From contig JAJTDF010000001.1 in assembly GCA_021294835.1 (NCBI GenBank), positions 37,665-101,664 on the forward strand: DNA of 64,000 nucleotides, in the 5' to 3' direction. The position numbers and the translations under genes are program-made. Shown piece by piece: positions 37,281 through 45,382 of the stretch. How positions within the stretch are numbered: position 1 is the stretch's first letter; the number at the start of each line of letters is the position of its first letter. The notes beneath the pieces are model-generated. The model saw only the letters and a program-made list of their open reading frames with translations, ran no database searches and was not told where the DNA came from. The stretch comes from Planctomycetaceae bacterium (GTDB taxonomy: Bacteria; Planctomycetota; Phycisphaerae; Phycisphaerales; UBA1924).

Positions 37281-37655
37281 TCACACCATTTCCTTCAGGC
37301 CCTTCAGGGGGCGGATCTTGATGACGGTCTTGGCGGGCTTGGCCTTGACCTCCATCATCTCGCCCGGCTTGAAGGGGTTCGGCTTGGTCGTGGCCTTGGT
37401 GGCGGCCTTGAAGATCGACTGCACCTTCATCATGCCCGGCACGACGAAGACCTTGGGCTTGTTCGCGGCCGGCTTGGCCAGGTCCACGGACATGATCTTG
37501 CCCAGCGTCTCGAAGACGCTCACCACCTGCTTGCGCTGCAGACCGGTGTGCTCGGCGATCAGCTTGTAAACCTCGCTCTTGCCGCGCGGCTTGCCGGCGG
37601 GCGTGAGCTTCGGGGGCTTCGGGGCGGCCTTGGAACCAGCAGACTTCGCAGCCAT
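37281..37655 (-). CDS. HU/IHF-family DNA-binding protein
   Basis: A 124-residue nucleoid protein. After a short Lys/Ala/Pro-rich tail (MAAKSAGSKAAPKPPK) comes the HU fold: SEVYKLIAEHTGLQRKQVVSVFETLGKIM (helices 1-2), FVVPGMMKVQSIFKAATKAT (strands), KPNPFKPGEMMEVKAKPAKTVIKIRPLKGLKEM (DNA-binding arm and last helix). The arm carries the NPFKPGE variant of the usual NPxTG motif. The ATG at 37655 has GGAG six bases upstream; two more in-frame ATGs lie just upstream. It has a candidate promoter at 37709-37737 and twin palindromes in the leader. Such proteins bend or cover DNA. Confidence 0.87.
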   Translation of the reverse strand: MAAKSAGSKAAPKPPKLTPAGKPRGKSEVYKLIAEHTGLQRKQVVSVFETLGKIMSVDLAKPAANKPKVFVVPGMMKVQSIFKAATKATTKPNPFKPGEMMEVKAKPAKTVIKIRPLKGLKEMV

Positions 37656-37680
37656 CGTTTTCTCCATAAAACGGGGTTCT

Positions 37681-37699
37681 TCCGCGGATCCTCCGCGGA
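37681..37699. repeat. Twin 8-bp palindromes TCCGCGGA in the hup leader
   Basis: Two copies of the palindrome TCCGCGGA (37681-37688 and 37692-37699) are separated by TCC. The whole unit is in the predicted 5' leader of the HU gene, between promoter and start codon. It can form a stem of TCCGCGGA with itself or serve as a binding site; the role is unknown. Confidence 0.6.
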
Positions 37700-37708
37700 C
37701 ATGCCTCT

Positions 37709-37737
37709 GTTTTACCGTGTTTTGCACACAGTTTCAA
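37709..37737 (-). promoter_or_regulatory. Candidate sigma70-type promoter of the HU gene
   Basis: On the minus strand TTGAAA (plus 37732-37737) and TAAAAC (plus 37709-37714) are 17 bp apart, matching the consensus in five and four of six positions. The surrounding 60 bp are clearly AT-richer than the rest of the window. Predicted transcription would start about 50 bases before the HU ATG at 37655. Confidence 0.45.
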
Positions 37738-37853
37738 GCTGTCACCCACAAAAATGTGGGTTTTCCACTGTGGCGCACGCGATTTTGTGCTTCACCCCCC
37801 GTGCCCTCAAACACCCCGAGAGCCGGCATGTCCACACTCAAGTCTCTGTCCCA

Positions 37854-39155
37854 TCAGGATTTAGACGGCTCTGGGGCCCGCTGGATGATGATCGCGGTCT
37901 GGTCGTCATCAAACGCCCGCCCACCGGCAAACTGCTTGGTCGCCTCAGTAATCGCCTGCAGAATGACCTCTGGCGACTCGCGGAGATGGCTCCGCACGGT
38001 CGCCACCACCCGCTCGACCCCAAATTGCTCATGTGACGGGGACTGCGCCTCGTAGTACCCGTCGCTCAGCAGCACCAGCGTGGCCCCGGGCCGCATCTCA
38101 AACGGTTCCACAGCGTCAAACGGCAGGTCATAGTCCACACCAAGGGGCATGCCGTTGGCCCCCCGCTCCTCGCACTGGCCGTCCGGGTGGAAGAAAAGAA
38201 TGGGGGCCTGCCCTGCCGAGGAGTAGCTGAGCGTGTGTCCGACGGGGTCCAGCATGCCCACCATCGCAGTGATGAACCGGCCCGGCGGCAGATCGTCCAC
38301 CAACTGGGCGTTGAGTTGCCCGAGCGCCCGCTCCAGGGGCGAACCCAGCCGCACCGCCATCCGGATCATCGATCGGAACTGCGCAGCTGACAAGGCAGGC
38401 CCGACGCCATGTCCGGTCGCATCCCCCATCAGAAAGATCAGTCCGCTGGAACCGTCCACCGCCCGCAGATCGATCAGGTCAAACGTGTCGCCTCCGGTTT
38501 CATCCGCCGGCACTGTGGCGGCCTGGATGCGATAGCCCTCAAACTGCGGAATCTGCTTGGGAAACGTGCTCTGCTGGATGGACCTGGCGACCTTCAGGTC
38601 GGCCTCGATCTTCTTCTTGCGAACCTCGGCCTCGATGAGCCTGGCGCGTCGAATCGCCACCGCCGCCTGCGAGGCCAGGAACCTGGCCACCGACTCATCC
38701 ACCTCATCGAACGCCGCCCCCCGCGCGGGGTCCTTATTGAGCACCTGAGCAACCCCTTCAAGTCCGCCCAGCCCGGTGTCCTCGCTGCACAGGGGCACGG
38801 TCAGCATGTTCCGCGTGCGGTACCCCGTGCGGCGGTCGATCTCAGGGTTGAACCGCTGGTCGGCATAGCAGTCCGGAACGTTGATAATCGCTTGCAGCCG
38901 TGCTGACTCGCCGGCGATGCCCTTGGTGATCGGGAAGCGGATCTCCGCCAGACCGTGTCCCTGCTTGACGTACAGCTCCTGGGTCTGCTTGTCGAACTGA
39001 AAGACCGACGCCCGGTCGGCCCCGAGGCAGTCACGCAGCGAGTCGATGATCAGCCCGAGCACCTCCGCCAAGTCTGTACTGGCAGCCAGGCGCTCCATCA
39101 CCTTGGAGACCCGAGCCCACGTCGCCGCATCAATATCCACGGCCTTGCCCGGCAT
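37854..39155 (-). CDS. GAF-domain PP2C (SpoIIE/RsbU-type) protein phosphatase
   Basis: A 433-residue signalling phosphatase. Residues about 15-170 form a GAF domain (LAEVLGLIIDSLRDCLGADRASVFQFD ... GVAQVLNKD); a helical linker (ARLIEAEVRKKKIEADLKVARSIQQSTFP) leads to the SpoIIE/PP2C domain, with metal-binding Asp residues in PADETGGDTFD, LMGDATGHGVGPAL, LLSDGYYEAQ and FDDDQTAIIIQ. Such proteins usually dephosphorylate an anti-sigma-factor antagonist in a partner-switching pathway; no antagonist or anti-sigma gene is adjacent. It is the downstream neighbour (72 bp) of the HlyD-type gene on the same strand. The GAF ligand is unknown. Confidence 0.9.
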   Translation of the reverse strand: MPGKAVDIDAATWARVSKVMERLAASTDLAEVLGLIIDSLRDCLGADRASVFQFDKQTQELYVKQGHGLAEIRFPITKGIAGESARLQAIINVPDCYADQRFNPEIDRRTGYRTRNMLTVPLCSEDTGLGGLEGVAQVLNKDPARGAAFDEVDESVARFLASQAAVAIRRARLIEAEVRKKKIEADLKVARSIQQSTFPKQIPQFEGYRIQAATVPADETGGDTFDLIDLRAVDGSSGLIFLMGDATGHGVGPALSAAQFRSMIRMAVRLGSPLERALGQLNAQLVDDLPPGRFITAMVGMLDPVGHTLSYSSAGQAPILFFHPDGQCEERGANGMPLGVDYDLPFDAVEPFEMRPGATLVLLSDGYYEAQSPSHEQFGVERVVATVRSHLRESPEVILQAITEATKQFAGGRAFDDDQTAIIIQRAPEPSKS

Positions 39156-39227
39156 GGCCCGCAGGATAGTGGCCTGCCGGGCGGTCCGACGGCTCGAAAC
39201 CGCCCCGATCAGCCCGGAGAGTCCGGC

Positions 39228-40952
39228 CTACTCCACCGGCGGAGACGACCCGCTCCCGGCGTCCGCCGCCTGAGGGATCGGCGTCGTCCGGTCCGCCCCG
39301 GCCATCGCCGCCTCGGCCTGGGTGGCCGACTCGCCGGCCGCCGGGACGATCTCCCCCCGTTCCCCGTACTTCAGCCCGACCGCAGCCAGCCGCTCGGCGG
39401 CAAAGGGCTCCGCCCGCACCTCCCGGGCCTCCGGCTGCCTCAGCAGCACCGCCTCCCCGGCCGAAAGCCCGGCCAGGATCTCCGCAAACCGCTCCGACCG
39501 CCGCCCAAGCTTGATCGGCCGCCGCTCGAACCGGCCCCGCTCAGCCGAACAGGGCACCAGCACGTACCGCATCGGGCCGTCGCTGCTGACCGCCTGCACC
39601 GGCACCGAGAGGGCGTTGGGCACCTGATCAAGCGTGATGTGCGCCTCCACCCGCTGCGCCGGTTTGAACGCCGCCGTGCTCACATCCAGCAGGATCGACA
39701 CTTCAAGCACCTTGGCGTCGTCGCTCCAGCCGTCCTGGGTCGCCATCGGTGCCACCGAGGACACCTTGCCCGGAAAGCTCCGCCCATCCAGCGACGGCAC
39801 CGTCACGCTCACCGACTGGCCGACCTTCACCCGCCCCTGCAGAGATTCGTGCACCTTGGCGATGATCTTCATCGATGACACATCCGAGATGGCCACCACC
39901 AACTGGCTGGGCCGGATGTTCGAACCCTCCCGGAAGCCGCCGCTGTCGTCCCACCACCGCTGCAGCGTGCTGCCGTGCACCAGCAGTCCGTCGCTGGGCG
40001 CCTTCATCTCCGCTTTCTCGAGTTGATCCTTGATCTCCTTCAGGGCCGACTCCCGCAGTTGCACCTGCTGCCTGCGGTTGGCCAGTTCCACTTCCTTGAT
40101 CGAGAGTTGGTTGGCGTTGCGGCGATCCACCGCCCGCACCTCGCCCTGCGCCTGCTCCAGATCGCTCTGCCGCTTCCGCCGCTCCTTGGGCTCCTCAAAG
40201 TCATCGAACAGCCGCTGGTTTAGCCTGGCGGTTTCTACACCCATCTCGGCCGCTTCGAACTCGATCCGGTCCGCCTGATACTCCGACTCGGAAATGAAGC
40301 CCTTGTCAAACAGCGGCTTGCTCTGCTCAAACTGCTTGCGTGCCCGCTCAAACTTGGTCTGGGCTTCCTGCACCTGCACCTGCAGCGTCTGCCGTCGCGA
40401 TTCCACCTCACCCATCACCCACTTGTTCAAATCAAGCTGGGCCAGTTCCACCGCCACCTGCGCTTTGCGAAGCGTGCTCTCGTTCTCCACCCGCTGGATC
40501 TCCAGCGCATTCTCGGCCGACGACAGTTCCGTCTTCGCGGTCGCCAGGGCCATCTCCGCTTCTGAGAGCTTGTCTGAGAGCTGCTTGACGTCCAGTTCGG
40601 CCACCACGTCCCCCGCCTTCACCGCCGTGCCTTCCGGCAGGATCCGCTTGAGCGTGGTCTGGATGCCCAATTCGTTGCGAAGTTCCGACTGCTTGATCGC
40701 CACAAAGCTGCCCGAGGCCACGGTGGAGACGTCGAAGTTCATCACCCTCGCCGGGGCCGTATCGGTCATGCGGCCCGCTACGCCCGCCACCCCCACCGTT
40801 GCCGGCGGATTCGCCGCCGAGGCTCCACCGAGAACCATCGCCACCGCCACCGCTCCGCCCACCGCCGCGAGCACGATGCACGCCGTCATCACCTGGGTCA
40901 GCCGTCGTTGAGGGGCTCCAGATCCCTGCCCTGCCGGTCGCACGCCGTCCAT
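39228..40952 (-). CDS. HlyD/MacA-type periplasmic adaptor protein
   Basis: A 574-residue membrane-fusion (periplasmic adaptor) protein. One N-terminal transmembrane anchor (about residues 20-43), a biotinyl-lipoyl-like half (PEGTAVKAGDVVAELD), a very long coiled coil (about 140-330) and the returning half with DGLLVHG... and beta-barrel and membrane-proximal domains (LVVAISDVSSMKIIAKVHE, RVEAHITLDQ) are in order. The C-terminus is Ala/Glu-rich. These proteins couple an ABC or RND pump to an outer-membrane channel, but no pump gene lies nearby. The ATG at 40952 has GGGAGG at a gap of 7; the longer frame to 41039 is unsupported. Confidence 0.85.
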   Translation of the reverse strand: MDGVRPAGQGSGAPQRRLTQVMTACIVLAAVGGAVAVAMVLGGASAANPPATVGVAGVAGRMTDTAPARVMNFDVSTVASGSFVAIKQSELRNELGIQTTLKRILPEGTAVKAGDVVAELDVKQLSDKLSEAEMALATAKTELSSAENALEIQRVENESTLRKAQVAVELAQLDLNKWVMGEVESRRQTLQVQVQEAQTKFERARKQFEQSKPLFDKGFISESEYQADRIEFEAAEMGVETARLNQRLFDDFEEPKERRKRQSDLEQAQGEVRAVDRRNANQLSIKEVELANRRQQVQLRESALKEIKDQLEKAEMKAPSDGLLVHGSTLQRWWDDSGGFREGSNIRPSQLVVAISDVSSMKIIAKVHESLQGRVKVGQSVSVTVPSLDGRSFPGKVSSVAPMATQDGWSDDAKVLEVSILLDVSTAAFKPAQRVEAHITLDQVPNALSVPVQAVSSDGPMRYVLVPCSAERGRFERRPIKLGRRSERFAEILAGLSAGEAVLLRQPEAREVRAEPFAAERLAAVGLKYGERGEIVPAAGESATQAEAAMAGADRTTPIPQAADAGSGSSPPVE

Positions 40953-41372
40953 ACACAAACCTCCCGTCTGGTGCACCCGGGCAAACCTACGCCTGCCCGC
41001 AGCGTCCTGCCTCGGTGCCCCCCCTTCGCCTCTCTCCACCGACGCACCCCCCGGAGTCTGCGCCGCCCCCGGGGTGCTCCGCAGAGCCCGTTGGCGACTG
41101 ATCCGAGGCGGCCGATGCGCCGGTTCCCACCTCTCTAAGCGGAGTTCACCCCTTCTTTACGCACGAGTGGGCGTGATTTTCGGAATCCGGCATCCACCGG
41201 TCCGCCCCTGATTCAGCATTCCACTGCATCCCCAGCCGCCCCCCGGCCGAATCATCAGGCACAATCCATCCGGTTCGGGCCCGATCCGTGGTCTTGTCTG
41301 CGGACCCCACTTCCCCGCTCTCCCTCTGCAAGCCAAGCCCAACCGAAGTTCCCCACTCGGAGCAGCACGCAT
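40953..41372. other. Divergent intergenic region
   Basis: About 420 bp between the HlyD-type gene (minus) and a secreted-protein gene (plus). Short open frames here overlap each other on the minus strand and look spurious. No promoter, repeat or RNA gene was recognised. Confidence 0.4.
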
Positions 41373-42455
41373 ATGCCCCACTGTGCGATCCCCGCTTCCT
41401 GCCTCGCCGCCCTTTTGCTCGCATCAGCCGCCTTCGCGCAGGGTGGCTCAGGTGGGGGTGGCCTGAATATTCCGGACACATCCTCGGAGCGTCGCGAAGC
41501 GCCCACCAAGCGGCCACCCAGTCGTGACGATGTCTCCACCCCGGCTGCGGACCTCCGCCCGAAGTGGGAGACCGGCGACACTTCCCGTCTGGTCATCACC
41601 ATCCGCAGCCGCAGTTCGGTGGTTGAGAACCCCAATCCCGACCCCTGCGCCCCGAAGACCGTCATGCCGCCCGGCCCCCCCGGCCAGATCATGGACCAGG
41701 AACTGACGCTGCTCGAGCGTGTCACCAAGGTTGATTCTGACGGCAACGCCACCGTGGAGATGGTCTACGAGCGCGTCAAGGTCAAACTGCAGTCCGAAGC
41801 CCTCGGCGACTTCGAGTTCGACTCGACGGCCCCGCCGCCTGGCAAGCCCAATCGGGCGCCCTCCAGCCCCGGCGGAGCCATGGATCAGGCCGTTCAGGAG
41901 GCCCTCCGACCCACCTTCCAGGGCCTCGTCGGAACCAAGCTCACCTTGGTCTACGACAAAGACGGCAACATCGTGTCGTCCTCCGGTGGCGGGAACGCCG
42001 GCCTCCCTGGTTTGATGGGCGGCCTGGGCCTGGGCGGTGCTGGCCTGCCCGCCGACCCCAAGGCTCTGGGCAACCTCTTCGGCCCGATCTCCAGCATCCG
42101 CAAGGGCGGGCAGGATCCATCCAAGCTCCGGGCCGGCGACAAGTGGACCAACACCGACCAACTCGGCGTCGGCCCGCTGGGCAATGTCCGCCTGAAGACC
42201 ACCCACACCCTCCAGTCCCACTCCGGCGGCCGGGCTCGGGTGTCGTTCAACGGCATGGCCGAAACCGATACCTCCGGGGCCGGCTCGCCGGTCAAGCTTG
42301 ATGCCGCCAAGTTCATCGGCGAGTATGTCTGGGACACCCGCCGGGGCCGGCTGGTCTCCATGCAGACCGAGCAGGAAACCGCCCTCTCCACCGGTGGCAA
42401 CCGCATGGTGAGTTCCACCACCAGCACCGTCGAGCGGCAGGACGCACGCCGCTGA
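41373..42455 (+). CDS. Secreted protein of unknown function
   Basis: A 360-residue protein with a signal peptide (MPHCAIPASCLAALLLASAAFAQ) followed by a Gly- and Pro-rich linker. The body looks beta-rich, with TSRLVITIRSRSSVV, TKVDSDGNATVEMVYERVKVKLQSE and KLTLVYDKDGNIVSSSGG, then a glycine-rich stretch (LPGLMGGLGLGGAGLP) and a last part (AGDKWTNTDQL ... VSFNGMAE) reminiscent of DUF6263-type secreted proteins; that resemblance is loose. It precedes the SWIM-DUF5691-MoxR operon by 81 bp in the same direction, so it may be its first gene, but the gap allows an independent promoter. Confidence 0.6.
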   Translation: MPHCAIPASCLAALLLASAAFAQGGSGGGGLNIPDTSSERREAPTKRPPSRDDVSTPAADLRPKWETGDTSRLVITIRSRSSVVENPNPDPCAPKTVMPPGPPGQIMDQELTLLERVTKVDSDGNATVEMVYERVKVKLQSEALGDFEFDSTAPPPGKPNRAPSSPGGAMDQAVQEALRPTFQGLVGTKLTLVYDKDGNIVSSSGGGNAGLPGLMGGLGLGGAGLPADPKALGNLFGPISSIRKGGQDPSKLRAGDKWTNTDQLGVGPLGNVRLKTTHTLQSHSGGRARVSFNGMAETDTSGAGSPVKLDAAKFIGEYVWDTRRGRLVSMQTEQETALSTGGNRMVSSTTSTVERQDARR

Positions 42456-42536
42456 TCTTTGCCCGGCCGGCCGCATCGACTGATCTGAACGTAAGTCCGC
42501 TGTGCCGGGCAAGGCCCGGGGCCTAACGTTGGCGGG

Positions 42537-43892
42537 ATGCGGGACTGGACGACCGATCAAGTCTTGGCGTTAGCACCTGACGCGGCGTCAGCCTCGGCTG
42601 GTCAGGGTCTGGCCAGCGAGAAGAAGTGGTCGTCCCTTGGCCGCAGCGATCGTGCCGCGTGGGGCCTCTGCCAGGGTTCCGGCAAGGACCCCTACCAGAC
42701 CCGGGTGGATCTTGCCGAGGGCACCTGCAAGTGCAGCTGCCCCAGCCGCAAGTTCCCGTGCAAACACGGCCTCGGCCTGCTGCTGGTGCTTGCCAAGAAC
42801 GCTGGAGTCTTCAAGCAGATTGCCGAGCCCGGCTGGGTCGCCGAATGGCTCGACGGCCGCGCCGCACGGGCGGAGAAGGCCGTCGCAAAGGCCAACACAC
42901 CTCCCCGTGAAGCCCCGGCCGATCCGGCCGCGCAGGCCAAGCGGGCGGCCCAACGCGACGCCCGCGTCATGGATGGCGTTGCCGGCTGCTGCCTCTGGCT
43001 GGAAGATCTGCTCCGCCGGGGTCTGGCCGCCGCCCAGACGGCCGCGGACGGTGAACTCGAACGCGTCGCCGCCCGCATGGTTGATGCCCAGGCCCCCGGA
43101 CTGGCCGTGTGGGTTCGTCGCACCGCCGAACTGCTGGCCTCCGGCGATGGCTGGGAGGTTCGCACGCTGGATCATCTTGGCCGGCTGCACTTGCTCCTCA
43201 AGGCCGCAGAGAGGCTCGCCCAACTCCCCCCGGATCTGACCGCCGAGGTGCGGACCGCCCTGGGGTACAACCAGTCCAAGGACGACGTCCTCGCGGGCCC
43301 CGGCGTGTCCGACCGGTGGCTCGCCCTCGGCCAGATCATCGAGGACGACGACCGCCTGCGAACCCGTCGCACTTGGCTGCTCGGTCGGCGGACCGCCCGC
43401 TGGGCGCTGCTGCTGGACTTTGCCCCCGGCTCCGCCCCCCTGCCGGCAGGTATCGCCCCAGCCACGGAACTCACCGCCGAACTGGCCTTCTACCCCGGCA
43501 ACTTGCCCTGCCGGGCGCTGGTCAACTCCGCCCAGCCGGCCGGCGGCACAGGCCTTGCTCCCGCATCCAGTGCCGATCAATCGATCGAGCAGGCCCTGGC
43601 TCGCTACGCCAACGCGCTCGCGGCCAATCCGTGGATCGCCCGTTGGCCGCTGTTCCTGAACAGCCTGCAACTCGCGAACGCCGGCAACCGCTGGTGGATT
43701 GCCGACCCGGCTGGCGACACGCTCCCGTTGGCACCCGCCTTTCAGGCCGGTCCGCCCCTCTGGCGGTTGCTCGCCGCCTCCGAAGGTCGGCCGATGTGCC
43801 TGCTGGTGGAATGGGACGGCTTCACTGCCGTGCCACTCACCCTCTTTGACGACCAAGCGTGCCTGCCCCTCACCGGCGGAGCCCTGCCGTGA
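42537..43892 (+). CDS. SWIM zinc-finger protein (first gene of MoxR-VWA system B)
   Basis: A 451-residue protein. The SWIM finger near the N-terminus reads CSCPSRKFPCKH (Cys66, Cys68, Cys75, His77), a metal-binding fold associated with DNA or protein binding. The rest is helical and Ala/Leu-rich, with no other motif I recognise. The E. coli protein YehQ, which I recall as SWIM-containing and encoded beside yehLMP, is a possible relative. The stop overlaps the next gene (GTGA). It is the first of seven genes in one direction with overlaps or gaps of at most 41 bp. It could be the client-recognition or nucleic-acid-binding part of the system, but that is inferred from the finger alone. Confidence 0.8.
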   Translation: MRDWTTDQVLALAPDAASASAGQGLASEKKWSSLGRSDRAAWGLCQGSGKDPYQTRVDLAEGTCKCSCPSRKFPCKHGLGLLLVLAKNAGVFKQIAEPGWVAEWLDGRAARAEKAVAKANTPPREAPADPAAQAKRAAQRDARVMDGVAGCCLWLEDLLRRGLAAAQTAADGELERVAARMVDAQAPGLAVWVRRTAELLASGDGWEVRTLDHLGRLHLLLKAAERLAQLPPDLTAEVRTALGYNQSKDDVLAGPGVSDRWLALGQIIEDDDRLRTRRTWLLGRRTARWALLLDFAPGSAPLPAGIAPATELTAELAFYPGNLPCRALVNSAQPAGGTGLAPASSADQSIEQALARYANALAANPWIARWPLFLNSLQLANAGNRWWIADPAGDTLPLAPAFQAGPPLWRLLAASEGRPMCLLVEWDGFTAVPLTLFDDQACLPLTGGALP

Positions 43893-45382
43893 CCACTTCA
43901 CCGCCGACGCCCACCCTGCGGCTCCGCCAGCTTGCCGTCGCCGCCCTCCTCGGCACCGACCGCGGCGGTATCGCTGAAGCCTCGCCCCAGCGTCTGCTCG
44001 ATGCCGCCGCCCTCGCCGGGGCCCAGGCCCGCGCCGGCTTCAAGCCCCGCCGCGTCGCTGACCGTGTTCCGCCCTGCCCGACCGACACCACTCCCATAGC
44101 ACCCCGCGCCGCCATGGCCACGCTGCAGCGGATGCTCACCCGACCGGATCCGCTGCTGATCGAAGAGTGGGCCGAACTCGCGCAGGCCCGGGGCGTCCGA
44201 GTCGCCCCCGCTGTGGTTCCGGCCCTGCTGGCTTGGTGGAGCACCCAGCCCAGACGCAGCCCCAGGATCTTCGCAGCCTGCGGCAAGACCGGCCCCTGGC
44301 TGGCCTCGTTGAACCCCGCCTGGCAGCGGCCGGTCGCCACCGAGACCATCCCCGACGATGCCGACGCCCTCTGGGGCACCGGCACGCCGCCCGAGCGGCT
44401 GGCCCTGCTCCGCACCGTTCGCGCCATGGCCCCCGCCCGTGCGCTGGCCATGGTTCAATCCACCTGGGCCTCCGATGGCGCCGCCGAGCGGCAGTCCTTC
44501 GTCAAGGAACTTGCCGTCAACTGCACGGCCGACGACGAGCCCTTTCTCGAATCCACGCTGGATGAGCGCAGCCGGGGCGTTCGACACGCCGCCGTCGGCG
44601 TGCTGGCCGGCCTGCCCGACAGCCGCTTCCGCCAGCGAATGACCGACCGCCTCCGTGCGATGATCATCGTCCAAGGCCGGGCCAAGCGGCTGATTGGCAA
44701 GGCCGCGTTCACTCTGGAACCGCCCAAAGCCCTTGACCCGACATGGCTGCGTGACGGCTTTGACGACAAAGCCGGCGAAGCCAAGGGGCGTCGCGCCACC
44801 TGGCTGCAGCACACCGTCGCCCACGCCCACCGCTCCGTGTGGCTCGAGACAACCGGCCTGTCCGCATCAGCCGTGGTCGCTGCCCTCGCCAAGGACGACT
44901 ACGCCCAGGCCGCCCTCGCCGGGCTGTTCCAGTCCGTCATGGCCTTGCCCGACCCGCAGTGGGCGGCGGCTCTGGTCGACCACGCTCTGGACCAGAAGCG
45001 GATCGATGTTGACTCCCTGTCAGACCTGATCGCCGGAGTGCCGCAGGAACTGGCCGAGCAACTTGCCCTGCGATGCCTGAAGCACGCATCGATGCCCCCG
45101 GCGGATCGATGGGTGCTGGCCGCCGCCGTGCAGCACCGCTGGTCGACCGCGTTCGCCGCTGCGGCGATCCCCACCCTGGCCGCACCTGTCGCAGCCAACC
45201 GAAGCGCCGACCGCGTGAGCACCGTCTTTGCCGAGTTGTCCTGGATTGTGCCGCCCCAGACCGCCGAGCCCTTGATCCAAGCTCTTCACGCAGCACTGGA
45301 CGGCGAGGACAACGCCTTTATCCGTGAGAGCATCAGCCGCCTTCAACTCCGTTCCGAGATGTACAAGGAGTTCGCCACGTGA
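43889..45382 (+). CDS. DUF5691-like helical-repeat protein
   Basis: A 497-residue protein of the kind annotated as DUF5691, with no known activity. It begins with QLAVAALLGTDRGG and continues as a long series of helices whose arrangement (repeated APARALAMVQSTW, DERSRGVRHAAVGVLAGLP-like units) suggests HEAT-type repeats. The GTG at 43889 overlaps the stop of the SWIM gene and its own stop overlaps the MoxR start (both GTGA), which fixes the reading. Such scaffolds typically hold other subunits; this would fit a complex with the neighbouring ATPase and VWA proteins. The family assignment is from memory of the LLGT pattern and gene order. Confidence 0.68.
   Translation: MTTSPPTPTLRLRQLAVAALLGTDRGGIAEASPQRLLDAAALAGAQARAGFKPRRVADRVPPCPTDTTPIAPRAAMATLQRMLTRPDPLLIEEWAELAQARGVRVAPAVVPALLAWWSTQPRRSPRIFAACGKTGPWLASLNPAWQRPVATETIPDDADALWGTGTPPERLALLRTVRAMAPARALAMVQSTWASDGAAERQSFVKELAVNCTADDEPFLESTLDERSRGVRHAAVGVLAGLPDSRFRQRMTDRLRAMIIVQGRAKRLIGKAAFTLEPPKALDPTWLRDGFDDKAGEAKGRRATWLQHTVAHAHRSVWLETTGLSASAVVAALAKDDYAQAALAGLFQSVMALPDPQWAAALVDHALDQKRIDVDSLSDLIAGVPQELAEQLALRCLKHASMPPADRWVLAAAVQHRWSTAFAAAAIPTLAAPVAANRSADRVSTVFAELSWIVPPQTAEPLIQALHAALDGEDNAFIRESISRLQLRSEMYKEFAT

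Noticed and set aside
37745..37760. Hairpin CCCACA-AAAA-TGTGGG followed by TTTT as a plus-strand terminator
   Set aside because: No plus-strand gene ends there, the stem is only six base pairs, and on the minus strand (where the phosphatase gene ends) there is no T run. It may be a regulatory site near the HU promoter.
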